NCBI GenBank assembly: GCA_023440965.1
Contig: JAEZRC010000004.1
Coordinates: 1-64,000, forward strand
Direction: 5' to 3'
DNA length: 64,000 nt
Source: Bacillota bacterium
Lineage (GTDB): Bacteria > Bacillota > Clostridia > Oscillospirales > Ruminococcaceae
Under the pieces are notes generated by a model. It was not told where the DNA came from. It made no database searches and saw only the letters and a list, made by a program, of their open reading frames with translations. Shown one piece after another: positions 51,959 through 61,374 of this stretch (position 1 is its first letter; the number at the start of each line of letters is the position of its first letter). The position numbers and the translations under genes were made by a program.

Positions 51959-52528
51959 ATGCAGAGTGTACTCCTCGTATCAAGTAGTGAAAAAAGTACA
52001 GATATGCTCGTTTCACTTTTAAAGTCAGAAAACTCACCTTTAATATCAACTGTTAGTAATGGTGCAGAGGCAAGGCGAACTCTTATTGAGAATGATTATG
52101 ATTTAGTTATAATCAATGCACCGCTTACCGACGAATTCGGCCATGAGCTTGCTATGAGAGCCACTGAGGATACAACTTCAGCAGTAGTACTTATAACAAA
52201 AGCAGAAATTGCCGATCAGGTATCATCTAAGGTTGAGAATTATGGAGTGCTGGTAGTAACAAAGCCGATAAACAGGCTGATGTTCTTTCAGGCAGTAAAA
52301 CTGGCTTGCGCAACAAGGCAGAGATTACTCGGCTTTCAAAATGAAAATATGAAACTTCAGAACAAGATTGAGGAGATTAGACTTGTTGACAGGGCGAAGT
52401 GTGCACTCATACAATACCTTAATTATACCGAGCAACAAGCACACCGATACATTGAAAAACAAGCTATGGACATGCGAATTTCTAAGAAGGAAGTCGCACT
52501 TGGCATATTAAAAACATATGAAATATAA
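51959..52528 (+). CDS. ANTAR-domain RNA-binding regulator with pseudo-receiver
   Basis: A 189-aa regulator. Residues 1-120 have a receiver fold, but the acidic pair is replaced (VSSSEKS) and the phospho-acceptor position is Asn53 (VIINAPL), so it should not be phosphorylated. A helical linker leads to a C-terminal ANTAR domain (about 130-188: KIEEIRLVDRAKCALIQY...TEQQAHRYIEKQAMDM). ANTAR proteins bind paired RNA hairpins and prevent termination, often in nitrogen genes (NasT, AmiR). It lies 29 nt after glnA. Leader hairpins of glnA, glnN and glutamate synthase are plausible targets. Confidence 0.88.
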   Translation: MQSVLLVSSSEKSTDMLVSLLKSENSPLISTVSNGAEARRTLIENDYDLVIINAPLTDEFGHELAMRATEDTTSAVVLITKAEIADQVSSKVENYGVLVVTKPINRLMFFQAVKLACATRQRLLGFQNENMKLQNKIEEIRLVDRAKCALIQYLNYTEQQAHRYIEKQAMDMRISKKEVALGILKTYEI

Positions 52529-52543
52529 ATGGAGGGTGAGAAT

Positions 52544-53626
52544 ATGGAGCAAAAGGCATATTTGATTTTGGAAAACGGCACTATATTTGAAGGGAAAAGC
52601 TTCGGTTGTTCTGGCGAAGTTGTTGGAGAAATTGTTTTCACAACAGCTATGACTGGATATCTTGAAACATTGACTGATCCAAGTTATTACGGACAGATTG
52701 TTGTTCAAACATTTCCGCTTATTGGAAACTATGGTGTTATCCCATCAGATTTCGAGAGTAAGCAACCGCATTTAAAAGCGTATATCGTTAAAGATTGGTG
52801 TCAAGAGCCTTCGAATTTTCGTTGTGAGGGTGATCTTGACACTTTTTTAAAGTCGTCGGGAATAATTGGACTTTATGGTATTGACACCCGAGCACTCACA
52901 AAAATAGTCCGTGAACATGGCGTTATGAACGGTAAAATTGTGCAGGAAGGTTCAAGCACCTGTCTTTCTCTTGATGAACTTGAAAACTATACAATAGTAA
53001 ACGCCGTAAAATCAGTAACCTGCGATAAGGAACAAACATTCAAACCCGATGAAATAAAGCATAAGGTTGTCCTTTGGGACTTCGGTGCAAAATCAAATAT
53101 AAGACGTGAACTTGTAAAACGTGGTTGCGAAGTAATTGAAGTTCCGTCCTATACAACAGCTGAAAGAATTAAGGAGCTTGCTCCTGATGGAATTATGCTT
53201 TCGAACGGCCCTGGCGATCCAGCTGAAAATGTTGAAGTAATAAGCGAACTTAAAAAGCTTGCTTTAGCAAAAATCCCGACCTTCGGAATTTGCCTTGGAC
53301 ATCAGCTTTTAGCTATTTCACAAGGTGCAAAAACTGAAAAGCTTAAATACGGTCACCGTGGAGCAAATCAGCCAGCACTTGAAAAAGAAACAAGCAGAGT
53401 TTTTATAACAAGTCAGAATCACGGATACGCTGTAGTAAATGATAGCATACCAGCAAATGCAAAAATCAGTTTTGTGAATGCAAACGATAATACCTGTGAG
53501 GGAATAGAATACACAGATATGCCTGCATTTTCAGTTCAGTTCCACCCTGAAGCTTCAGCAGGACCACTCGATACAGCATTCCTGTTTGACAGATTTATTA
53601 AGTTAATAGAGGGAGGAAACAAATAA
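52544..53626 (+). CDS. carA: Carbamoyl-phosphate synthase small subunit
   Basis: A 360-aa glutaminase subunit that passes ammonia to CarB for arginine and pyrimidine synthesis. N-terminal CPSase_sm_chain domain (LENGTIFEGKSFG, FTTAMTGYLETLTDPSY) and class I amidotransferase with nucleophile Cys in FGICLGHQLLA and the motif FHPEASAGP. ATG 52544 follows GGAGGGTGAG; an earlier ATG at 52529 contains the ribosome site itself. Its stop overlaps carB as TAATG. Confidence 0.95.
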   Translation: MEQKAYLILENGTIFEGKSFGCSGEVVGEIVFTTAMTGYLETLTDPSYYGQIVVQTFPLIGNYGVIPSDFESKQPHLKAYIVKDWCQEPSNFRCEGDLDTFLKSSGIIGLYGIDTRALTKIVREHGVMNGKIVQEGSSTCLSLDELENYTIVNAVKSVTCDKEQTFKPDEIKHKVVLWDFGAKSNIRRELVKRGCEVIEVPSYTTAERIKELAPDGIMLSNGPGDPAENVEVISELKKLALAKIPTFGICLGHQLLAISQGAKTEKLKYGHRGANQPALEKETSRVFITSQNHGYAVVNDSIPANAKISFVNANDNTCEGIEYTDMPAFSVQFHPEASAGPLDTAFLFDRFIKLIEGGNK

Positions 53627-56600
53627 TGCCTTTAAATAAAGATATTAAAAGAGTAATGGTAATCGGTTCAGGGCCTATCGTAATCGGTCAGGCTGCTGAG
53701 TTTGACTATGCGGGAACACAGGCCTGCCGTGCTTTGAAGGAAGAAGGACTTGAAGTAATTCTTATTAATTCAAATCCTGCTACTATTATGACAGATAACG
53801 CGATGGCAGATAAAATATACATCGAACCTCTTACTCTTGAAACTGTAAAAAGAGTTATAAAAAAAGAACGTCCTGACAGCCTTCTTTCAACCCTTGGCGG
53901 ACAGACAGGTCTTACCCTGTCAATGCAGCTTGCTAAGTCTGGCTTCCTTGAAGAATACGGTGTCAAGCTTCTTGGCGCAAACCCTGAAACTATCGATAAG
54001 GCAGAAGACCGCCAGATGTTCAAGGATACTATGGAATCTATCAATCAGCCTTGCATTCCATCAGTAGTAGTAACAGACGTTGAAAGCGCAGTAAAATTCG
54101 CTGATGAAATCGGTTATCCAGTAATTATCCGTCCTGCATTCACACTTGGTGGTTCAGGCGGAGGAATTGTAAACAACCTTGAAGAACTCCTCGAGATAAC
54201 AAGAAACGGACTTGAGCTTTCACCAATCCATCAGGTTCTTGTTGAAAAATGTATCGCTGGTTGGAAGGAAATCGAATTTGAAGTAATGCGTGACAGCGTC
54301 GGCAATGTAATTACAGTCTGCTCAATGGAAAACTTTGACCCTGTCGGTGTTCATACAGGTGATAGTATTGTTATTGCTCCTTGCGTAACATTATCAGATA
54401 AAGAATATCAGATGCTCCGTTCTGCTGCATTAAATATTATTTCAGAGCTTAAGGTAGAAGGTGGATGTAACTGCCAGTTCGCATTGAACCCTGATAATTT
54501 TGAATATGCAGTAATTGAAGTTAACCCTCGTGTATCCCGTTCATCAGCTCTTGCTTCAAAAGCAACAGGATACCCAATTGCAAAGGTTGCAGCAAAAATT
54601 GCAATTGGCTATACACTTTCAGAAATCAAGAATGCCGTAACAGGAAAAACAGCAGCCTGCTTTGAGCCTGCACTTGACTATGTAGTAGTAAAACTTCCAA
54701 AATGGCCTTTTGATAAATTTGTCTATGCAAGAAGAACTCTTGGTACACAGATGAAGGCAACTGGTGAAGTTATGGCTATCGGTACAACGTTTGAAGAAGC
54801 TATAATGAAAGCAGTCCGTGGTGCCGAAATTGGACACGACTGTCTGATTAGTCCAAAATTCGATCAGTTCACAGATGATGAAATCAGAGAAAAAATTGGT
54901 GAGTGTAATGACTTAAGACTTTTTGTAGTATATGAAGCTCTCCGTCGTGGCGTCACAAAAGAATATATCCATGATATAACAAAGATTGATTTGTGGTTCT
55001 TATCAAAACTAAATAAGCTTATTGACTGTGAAAGAGAACTTGCAAAAGGTGAGCTTGACGAACACTTATACAAAAAGGCAAAATTCCTTGGCTATCCTGA
55101 CAAGGTTATTACAAAAATTTCAGGCTGTGAGATTAAAAAGCCAGCACGTGCTTCCTTTAAAATGGTTGATACCTGTGCGGCTGAATTCTCTGCCGAAACA
55201 CCTTACTTCTATTCAAGCTATGATAAGGAAGACGAAGCAAGTGAATTTATAAAGCACCACAAAAATCCAAAGCCAACAGTAATAGTATTCGGTTCAGGTC
55301 CTATCCGTATCGGCCAGGGGATTGAATTTGACTATGCTTCGGTACATTGTGTATGGGCACTTAAAAAACAGGGCTATCAGGTTGTTATCGTAAATAATAA
55401 CCCTGAGACAGTATCAACTGACTTTGATACAGCTGACAGACTTTATTTTGAACCTTTAACAAACGAAGATGTTATGAATATAATTGAAGTCGAAAAGCCG
55501 GTCGGTGTTGTTGTTGCATTCGGTGGACAGACAGCAATCAAACTTACAAAATATCTTTCTGAAAATAACGTAAATATTCTTGGTACACCAGCAGACAGTA
55601 TTGATGCCGCTGAGGATAGAGAAAAATTTGATGAACTTCTTGAACTTCACCACATCAAGCGTCCTGAAGGCTTCACAGTAATGACAACTGAAGAAGCCCT
55701 CACAATTGCAAACAGAATTCAATATCCTGTACTTATGCGTCCTTCATATGTTCTTGGTGGACAAAATATGATTATCGCCTTTAATGATGATGATATCAAG
55801 GAATATATGGAGATTATCTTAAGACAAGGAATTGAAAATCCAGTTCTTATAGATAAATATCTTAATGGAACAGAAATTGAAGTTGATGCAATCTGTGACG
55901 GCGAAGACATCCTTATTCCTGGTATTATGGAGCATATTGAAAGAGCTGGTATTCACTCTGGTGACTCAATAGCAGTATATCCCGCATGGAATGTTAGTGA
56001 CGAACTCACTGAAAGAATTATCGATTGCTCAAAGAAGCTTGCAGTTTCATTAAATACAATGGGACTTGTAAATATCCAGTATCTTATCTATGAGAATGAG
56101 CTATATGTAATCGAAGTAAACCCACGTTCTTCAAGAACAATTCCATATATCTCAAAAGTAACAGGTGTCCCAATGGTTGAGCTTGCAACTCGTGCAATGC
56201 TTGGCGAAAAGCTTGCTGATATGGGATATGGTACAGGTTTATACAAGAACTCACCATACATTGCAGTAAAAGTTCCAGTATTCTCATTTGAAAAGCTCAT
56301 TGATGTTGATAACCACCTTGGACCAGAAATGAAATCAACAGGTGAAGTTCTCGCTGTTGCTAATACTCTTGAAGAGGCTTTATACAAAGGACTTATTGCC
56401 GCAGGCTATAAGCTTGGCAAAAAGGGTGGAGTTCTCTTTACAATAAGAAACAGCGATAAGCCTGAAATTGCACAGACAGCAAAATCCTTCTATGACCTTG
56501 GGTTCACATTATATGCAACAAAGGGTACAGCCGACGTGCTAACAGAGCATGGTATTCCTTCAATAACAGTGGATAAAATCCATGAATCAGATAATAATAC

Positions 56601-57666
56601 GCTTACACTTATTGAAAGTGGAAAGATTGATTATGTTATCTCAACCTCATCAAAGGGTAGAATTCCAACTCGTGATAGTGTTAAAATCAGAAGAAAAACA
56701 GTTGAAAGAAACATTCCTTGTCTTACATCTATTGATACAGCAAACGCGATTGCTTCAAGCCTTAAGAGTAAGTACTCAGAGCAGTCAACAGAGCTAGTAA
56801 ATATCAATGATATGAGAAAAGAAAAGCAGACTCTTGAATTCACAAAAATGCAGGGTTGCGGAAACGACTATATTTACTTTAATTGCTTTGACCAGAGAAT
56901 TGACAATCCTGAAGGACTTTCACTCCGTCTTTCAGACAGACACTTTGGTATCGGTGGTGACGGAGTAGTAATTATACATCGTTCAGATGTCGCTGATGCG
57001 CAGATGAGAATGTTCAACCTTGATGGGTCAGAAGGCAAAATGTGTGGTAATGCAATCCGTTGTGTTGCAAAATTCTTAAGAGATAATCAGCTTGTCAATA
57101 AAGACACAATGACTATTGAAACTTTGAGCGGAATTAAAACACTTGAACTTCTCTATCACAATAAGGAAGTTCAGTATGTAAAGGTTGATATGGGTAAGGC
57201 GGAGCTTAATCCAAAGCTTATCCCAGTAAATCTTGACGGTGACAAAGTGGTTGATAAAAAGGTTCAGATTGATGGTGAAGATTATTCTATTACCTGCGTT
57301 TCAATTGGTAACCCTCATTGCGTAGTATTCCAGAATAATGTTGATACACTTGACATTGAAAAGCTTGGACCAAAATTTGAGCATTCATCACTTTTCCCTG
57401 AACGTGTAAATACCGAGTTTGTTAAGGTCCTCGACCGTAACACTATAAAAATGCGTGTATGGGAAAGAGGAAGCGGCGAAACATGGGCTTGTGGAACTGG
57501 TGCTTGTGCTGCTGCAGTTGCTGCTGTTGAAAATGGCTTCTGTAATAAGAACGAGGAAATTACAGTTAAGCTTCTTGGTGGTGACCTTAAAATTGTTTAT
57601 ACAGATGAAACCGTTTATATGACAGGCAACGCACAGACAGTTTATAAGGGAAGTATAGTAATTTAA
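53626..57666 (+). CDS. carB: Fusion: carbamoyl-phosphate synthase large subunit + diaminopimelate epimerase
   Basis: A 1346-aa single reading frame joining two complete enzymes. Residues 1-1062 are CarB: first ATP-grasp half (VMVIGSGPIVIGQAAEFDYAG), second half (VIVFGSGPIRIGQGIEFDYAS) and the MGS-like C-terminal domain. Residues 1063-1346 are DapF (usual length about 275): GCGNDYIYFN, catalytic Cys1140 in KMCGNAIRC and Cys1289 in ACGTGACAAA. The joint (STELVNINDMRKEKQTLEF) has no stop, and the internal ATG at 56812 has no ribosome site before it. CarB makes carbamoyl phosphate; DapF converts LL- to meso-diaminopimelate. dapL follows downstream. Confidence 0.93.
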   Translation: MPLNKDIKRVMVIGSGPIVIGQAAEFDYAGTQACRALKEEGLEVILINSNPATIMTDNAMADKIYIEPLTLETVKRVIKKERPDSLLSTLGGQTGLTLSMQLAKSGFLEEYGVKLLGANPETIDKAEDRQMFKDTMESINQPCIPSVVVTDVESAVKFADEIGYPVIIRPAFTLGGSGGGIVNNLEELLEITRNGLELSPIHQVLVEKCIAGWKEIEFEVMRDSVGNVITVCSMENFDPVGVHTGDSIVIAPCVTLSDKEYQMLRSAALNIISELKVEGGCNCQFALNPDNFEYAVIEVNPRVSRSSALASKATGYPIAKVAAKIAIGYTLSEIKNAVTGKTAACFEPALDYVVVKLPKWPFDKFVYARRTLGTQMKATGEVMAIGTTFEEAIMKAVRGAEIGHDCLISPKFDQFTDDEIREKIGECNDLRLFVVYEALRRGVTKEYIHDITKIDLWFLSKLNKLIDCERELAKGELDEHLYKKAKFLGYPDKVITKISGCEIKKPARASFKMVDTCAAEFSAETPYFYSSYDKEDEASEFIKHHKNPKPTVIVFGSGPIRIGQGIEFDYASVHCVWALKKQGYQVVIVNNNPETVSTDFDTADRLYFEPLTNEDVMNIIEVEKPVGVVVAFGGQTAIKLTKYLSENNVNILGTPADSIDAAEDREKFDELLELHHIKRPEGFTVMTTEEALTIANRIQYPVLMRPSYVLGGQNMIIAFNDDDIKEYMEIILRQGIENPVLIDKYLNGTEIEVDAICDGEDILIPGIMEHIERAGIHSGDSIAVYPAWNVSDELTERIIDCSKKLAVSLNTMGLVNIQYLIYENELYVIEVNPRSSRTIPYISKVTGVPMVELATRAMLGEKLADMGYGTGLYKNSPYIAVKVPVFSFEKLIDVDNHLGPEMKSTGEVLAVANTLEEALYKGLIAAGYKLGKKGGVLFTIRNSDKPEIAQTAKSFYDLGFTLYATKGTADVLTEHGIPSITVDKIHESDNNTLTLIESGKIDYVISTSSKGRIPTRDSVKIRRKTVERNIPCLTSIDTANAIASSLKSKYSEQSTELVNINDMRKEKQTLEFTKMQGCGNDYIYFNCFDQRIDNPEGLSLRLSDRHFGIGGDGVVIIHRSDVADAQMRMFNLDGSEGKMCGNAIRCVAKFLRDNQLVNKDTMTIETLSGIKTLELLYHNKEVQYVKVDMGKAELNPKLIPVNLDGDKVVDKKVQIDGEDYSITCVSIGNPHCVVFQNNVDTLDIEKLGPKFEHSSLFPERVNTEFVKVLDRNTIKMRVWERGSGETWACGTGACAAAVAAVENGFCNKNEEITVKLLGGDLKIVYTDETVYMTGNAQTVYKGSIVI

Positions 57667-57708
57667 TCTGGTGTAAATATTGAAAAGATCACTTTAATAT
57701 GATAAAAT

Positions 57709-57745
57709 GTAGATAGTTAGTCAATTCTAACTATCTACGAATATT
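57709..57745 (+). terminator. 12-bp perfect hairpin between carB-dapF and dapL
   Basis: GTAGATAGTTAG (57709-57720) pairs with CTAACTATCTAC (57727-57738) around hexaloop TCAATT, followed by GAATATTTTTG. It acts as terminator or partial attenuator before dapL. Confidence 0.6.
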
Positions 57746-57762
57746 TTTGAGAGGGCGATGTT

Positions 57763-58965
57763 ATGGCAAGTATCAATGAAAATTTCAGAAATCTTAAAGA
57801 GAATTATCTTTTTGCTGACATAGCAAAAAGAGTAAAAGACTACACAACAAAAAATCCTGATAAAAAAGTCATTCGTCTTGGCATTGGTGACGTCACTCTG
57901 CCTCTTGCTCCAGTTGTTGTTGAAGCAATGAAAAAAGGCTGTGACGAATTGGGAGTAAAAGAAACCTTCAAGGGCTACCCTGATTATGAGGGCTATGAAT
58001 TTTTAAGACAGGCTGTTTCAGATTATTATAAGAGCAATGGTGTTATTGTAAAAGCCGATGAAGTTCTTATTTCAGACGGAGCAAAGAGTGATTGCGGAAA
58101 TATCGCTGATATCTTCGGAACAGACAACACTGTTCTTGTTACTGATCCTGTTTACCCTGTTTATGTTGACTCAAATATTATGGCAGGTAGAAAAATCATT
58201 TACGCTGACTCAACAAAAGAAAATGGCTTTGCTGCAATGCCTGACAAAAATGTCAAGGCTGATATAATTTATTTATGTTCTCCAAACAACCCAACAGGCT
58301 CAGTTTATACAAAGCAGCAGCTAAAGGAATGGGTTGATTATGCACTTGCTAACAATGCTGTTATTCTCTTCGATTCAGCATATGAAGCATTCATTCAGGA
58401 TACATCAATTCCAAGAAGTATATTTGCTATTGAAGGTGCAAGAAAATGTGCAATAGAATTCTGTAGTCTTTCTAAAACAGCAGGCTTCACTGGAACACGT
58501 TGTGGCTATACAGTAATTCCTCACGAACTTGAAATGAAAAATTCTGACGGCGAAACAATCAATATCTATAAGCTATGGTACAGACGTCTTGCAACAAAAT
58601 TCAATGGTGTATCATATCCTGTTCAGTGTGGTGCTGCAGCAGTATTCACTGCGGAAGGACAGAATCAGATAAAGGAAAATATAGCTTATTATATGGATAA
58701 CGCGAAGATTATTGCCGATGCACTTACAGAAATGGGTATATGGTTCACAGGCGGGAAGAACTCACCATACATCTGGCTCAAGTGTCCTAATAATATGGGC
58801 TCATGGGAATACTTTGATTATCTGCTGAATAATGCAAATGTCGTTGGAACACCAGGTGCAGGCTTTGGAAATAACGGCGAAGGTTATTTCAGACTTACAG
58901 CCTTTGGTGATAAGGAAGCAACAAAAGAAGCCGTAAGAAGATTAAAAGAACTATTAAGTAAATAA
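57763..58965 (+). CDS. dapL: LL-diaminopimelate aminotransferase
   Basis: A 400-aa fold-type I PLP aminotransferase that makes LL-diaminopimelate from tetrahydrodipicolinate in one step. Features: NFRNLKENYLFADIAKRV at the N terminus, LGIGDVTLPLAP, the glycine-poor segment SPNNPTGSVY, and PLP-lysine K238 in SLSKTAGFTGTRCGY. The product is the substrate of the DapF domain fused to CarB just upstream, so the two lysine/peptidoglycan steps are adjacent. AGAGGGCG precedes the ATG. Confidence 0.95.
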   Translation: MASINENFRNLKENYLFADIAKRVKDYTTKNPDKKVIRLGIGDVTLPLAPVVVEAMKKGCDELGVKETFKGYPDYEGYEFLRQAVSDYYKSNGVIVKADEVLISDGAKSDCGNIADIFGTDNTVLVTDPVYPVYVDSNIMAGRKIIYADSTKENGFAAMPDKNVKADIIYLCSPNNPTGSVYTKQQLKEWVDYALANNAVILFDSAYEAFIQDTSIPRSIFAIEGARKCAIEFCSLSKTAGFTGTRCGYTVIPHELEMKNSDGETINIYKLWYRRLATKFNGVSYPVQCGAAAVFTAEGQNQIKENIAYYMDNAKIIADALTEMGIWFTGGKNSPYIWLKCPNNMGSWEYFDYLLNNANVVGTPGAGFGNNGEGYFRLTAFGDKEATKEAVRRLKELLSK

Positions 58966-58969
58966 AAAT

Positions 58970-59000
58970 AAAAACGGTAGAGCAATCTACCGTTTTTATT
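58970..59000. terminator. Terminator after dapL
   Basis: AAAAACGGTAGA (58970-58981), loop GCAA, TCTACCGTTTTT (58986-58997). Works on both strands between convergent dapL and spoIIID. Confidence 0.85.
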
Positions 59001-59036
59001 TTACTGAAAGGTGGAGCGTTAAGCGAAGGGAAATAA

Positions 59037-59312
59037 TTATGTAGTAATCTTCTGTTTGTTCATTTCCTCGTATTTGAGTTTTGTTGCGAGACCGCCACGG
59101 ATATGACGTTCCTGCTTGTTAAGTTCCAAAATTTCTTTTACCTGAGCATGTAACTGTGGCTGAATTTTCGGTAGTCGCTCGCTGACATCTTTGTGGACCG
59201 TAGATTTCGATATTCCAAACTGTTTTGCACAGGCACGGACAGTTGATTTATTTTCCAGAATGTACTCGCCAAGTATTACGGCACGTTCACAGTCTTTAGG
59301 TAGTTCCTTCAA
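59037..59312 (-). CDS. spoIIID: Sporulation transcription factor SpoIIID
   Basis: A 91-aa DNA-binding protein of the SpoIIID family, which acts in the mother cell during endospore formation. The HTH reads TVRACAKQFGISKSTVHKDVSERLP and the C-terminal basic helix RHIRGGLATKLKYEE. I chose TTG at 59312 because GGAGTG lies 6 nt upstream; a reading from 59345 would translate the ribosome site. Its presence indicates sporulation capacity or recent loss of it. Confidence 0.92.
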   Translation of the reverse strand: MKELPKDCERAVILGEYILENKSTVRACAKQFGISKSTVHKDVSERLPKIQPQLHAQVKEILELNKQERHIRGGLATKLKYEEMNKQKITT

Positions 59313-59420
59313 TACTCTCACTCCAATACAAAAGGTTATATGCAATTATATGCTCTTATAATGCAATTAATGATTTCAAGAAAAAATAATGTACAAATAG
59401 AACTAATCCATAAGACAAAA

Positions 59421-59460
59421 ACAAACGCCACTACATTAATTAGTAGTGGCGTTTGTTTAT
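59421..59460 (-). terminator. Terminator after the 59.5-kb gene
   Basis: Arms 59421-59434 and 59443-59456 (core CGCCACTAC/GTAGTGGCG) pair perfectly around an 8-nt loop. On the minus strand a TTTGTTTTTG tract follows. Confidence 0.8.
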
Positions 59461-59518
59461 TATTAAAAAATAACTTACATTAGCATATCAATTTAAATAT
59501 GTATGACAGCTTTGTATC

Positions 59519-59983
59519 TTATTTTAAATCAAAAAAATCATTTAATGTGTTTATTTTTTCATAAATATAATCTTTGTTATTATCAAAGATTTTTCTTTCT
59601 TCTGGAGTAATTTCTGATGTAATTTTTAAGTTCTTATCTAAATTATATACATATGTATTATCTGATGTATTAAGTGTCACTCTATATTCTTGATTAAAAA
59701 TTCGTGGCCATACAAGTATTTCAATCATTTCTTTTGAATACTTTTCTTTATAAGAGGTTAAATAATAATTTCCTCCGTCAATACTTAAATAACCAGTTTT
59801 GCTATATCCAATATGGTCGCCATTAGATAGATCTTTATCACCATAATCAGATCCCGCTATATCCATTTTATCGTGGAACTTATCAAAATATACATACTGT
59901 CGGTAGAAAAAAGCTGCATTAATTAAACCAAACAGAATTATTAACAATGAAATTATTAATAATAATTTTCTTTTTCTTGTCAT
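59519..59983 (-). CDS. Membrane-anchored protein of unknown function
   Basis: A 154-aa protein with one N-terminal TM helix (about 5-26) and a soluble domain outside, containing SYKEKYSKEMIEILVWPRIF and a strand-rich middle. No family recognised. ATG 59983 has TTGGAG upstream; a longer reading to 59998 runs into that site. Confidence 0.6.
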   Translation of the reverse strand: MTRKRKLLLIISLLIILFGLINAAFFYRQYVYFDKFHDKMDIAGSDYGDKDLSNGDHIGYSKTGYLSIDGGNYYLTSYKEKYSKEMIEILVWPRIFNQEYRVTLNTSDNTYVYNLDKNLKITSEITPEERKIFDNNKDYIYEKINTLNDFFDLK

Positions 59984-60074
59984 AAAAAACAACTCCAATA
60001 CTTTTTAATTATCATAATTATAACCAGTATTAAATGCTATGTCAATTTTTGTTACCTTAATCATAATATATATT

Positions 60075-60698
60075 TTAGCAGTACTCATTCATACTCTCTA
60101 AAACCTTACCTGTTATTCCTTCGCCAATTTTCTTATCATTATAAAATATATAGAATTTCGTATCAGCAGGATAAGGCTCTTCAAGCTTCCCAAGTGGTAG
60201 AAACGCAAGAATACATTTACACTTGCTTTGCTTTTTATACCACTTTATGCTTTCTGTCGCAGCACATATCATATGCGAAATTGGGGTATCGTTTTCATCA
60301 ACAAAGCAAAAAGTAAATATCTGATTTTCTACAATATTAAATTTGTAAAAACGAATATGAGATAATTTATAATTGTATATAGTAAGTTCAGCAAACTGCC
60401 TTTTCTGAGTAACAAATTTATTGCTTTCTTTAATATATGGACAGTTATCACCTACAAAAAAAATAACAACTAAAGAAGATATAATTGTAATACATATCAT
60501 TGGCATATTCATAATACTAAAAGAAAACATTACTATCAATATTAATAATAAATAAACAAAAAAACTGAAATGTCGCCTGTCAGGCACATATGTTTGTCCA
60601 CACTTACTACATTTTATATAGTAATATCTTGTGAAAGGAACTGCTGTTCCAAAACATCTATCTGCTCCGCACCATGGGCATCTGTGTATTCGTTTCAT
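60075..60698 (-). CDS. Zinc-ribbon membrane protein
   Basis: A 207-aa protein. An N-terminal zinc ribbon has CPWCGADRC and CSKCGQTY (about 8-42). Two TM helices follow (about 50-68 and 70-90), then a cytoplasmic domain of about 110 residues. No specific family recognised. GGAG lies 12 nt before the ATG. It is one of several small envelope proteins here. Confidence 0.65.
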   Translation of the reverse strand: MKRIHRCPWCGADRCFGTAVPFTRYYYIKCSKCGQTYVPDRRHFSFFVYLLLILIVMFSFSIMNMPMICITIISSLVVIFFVGDNCPYIKESNKFVTQKRQFAELTIYNYKLSHIRFYKFNIVENQIFTFCFVDENDTPISHMICAATESIKWYKKQSKCKCILAFLPLGKLEEPYPADTKFYIFYNDKKIGEGITGKVLESMNEYC

Positions 60699-60783
60699 AA
60701 AAAAATACTACTCCGTTCGATAATTATACCTATATATTACCATAAATAAAAAGATTTAGCAATGCTGATTACCATATAACAAA

Positions 60784-60814
60784 AAATATCCCCCGGCATA
60801 GTCGGGGGATATTT
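60784..60814 (-). terminator. Terminator of the 60.8-kb lipoprotein gene
   Basis: AAATATCCCCC (60784-60794) pairs with GGGGGATATTT (60804-60814). On the minus strand a TTTTTT tract follows. Confidence 0.85.
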
Positions 60815-60817
60815 ACT

Positions 60818-61330
60818 CTATTTCATTGGTTTAAAGTCGGAGAATTTTGCTTTAAGTCCAATATCCTTCATATTAATTGAAATAAGATTGTTATTCTTTT
60901 CGTTCATAAGCACCTCAAAAGAAGTGTCATCTATACTGCCTTTTGCTGTAATCTTTCCATTGTTTTTTGTGTATTTTACATTTTTGCCTGATGCTATTTT
61001 TTCCAGAGCACCTGTCATATTCATAGCAATAGCCTTAACAGGAATATCTTCTCTGTTGATGTCAAAAGACAACCCCTTGAATGTTACCTTAGCCGTATCA
61101 TTCTGATAAGCTATCTGCATACCTTTTAAGTTATCAGGCTTTGAAAAGTTAATTTCCCATCCACCACTGCCAAGTCGGTTAAGACTGACGCTACCTTTGA
61201 AATCATCCATTGTAACATCAGCATTTATAGTATACATTCCGCTGATGGTAACAGCACCTGTTTTTTTAGAACATCCTACAATAGAAAACATCATTAAAAT
61301 TGCCAGACTTAAGCAAATAATCCTTTTCAT
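60818..61330 (-). CDS. Lipoprotein, unknown function
   Basis: A 170-aa lipoprotein with signal peptide and lipobox IVGC (Cys20). The mature part is a beta-rich domain of about 145 residues (VTMDDFKGSVSLNRLGSGGWEINF...FEVLMNEKNNNLISINMKDIGLKAKF) reminiscent of the half-barrel fold of LolA/LppX-like lipoproteins, though this is only a resemblance. It is monocistronic between two terminators. Confidence 0.65.
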   Translation of the reverse strand: MKRIICLSLAILMMFSIVGCSKKTGAVTISGMYTINADVTMDDFKGSVSLNRLGSGGWEINFSKPDNLKGMQIAYQNDTAKVTFKGLSFDINREDIPVKAIAMNMTGALEKIASGKNVKYTKNNGKITAKGSIDDTSFEVLMNEKNNNLISINMKDIGLKAKFSDFKPMK

Positions 61331-61332
61331 AA

Positions 61333-61363
61333 AAAGCCTCCATCTTATATAGATAGAGGCTTT
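61333..61363 (-). terminator. Terminator after the NAD(P)HX repair gene
   Basis: AAAGCCTCCATCT (61333-61345) pairs with AGATAGAGGCTTT (61351-61363, one mismatch), with a T tract on the minus strand. It lies just before the lipoprotein start. Confidence 0.75.
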
Positions 61364-61374
61364 TGGTTATACCT

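Noticed and set aside
53706..56387. Several minus-strand ORFs of 60-112 aa
   Set aside because: All lie antisense to carB; long antisense readings are expected from its codon usage.
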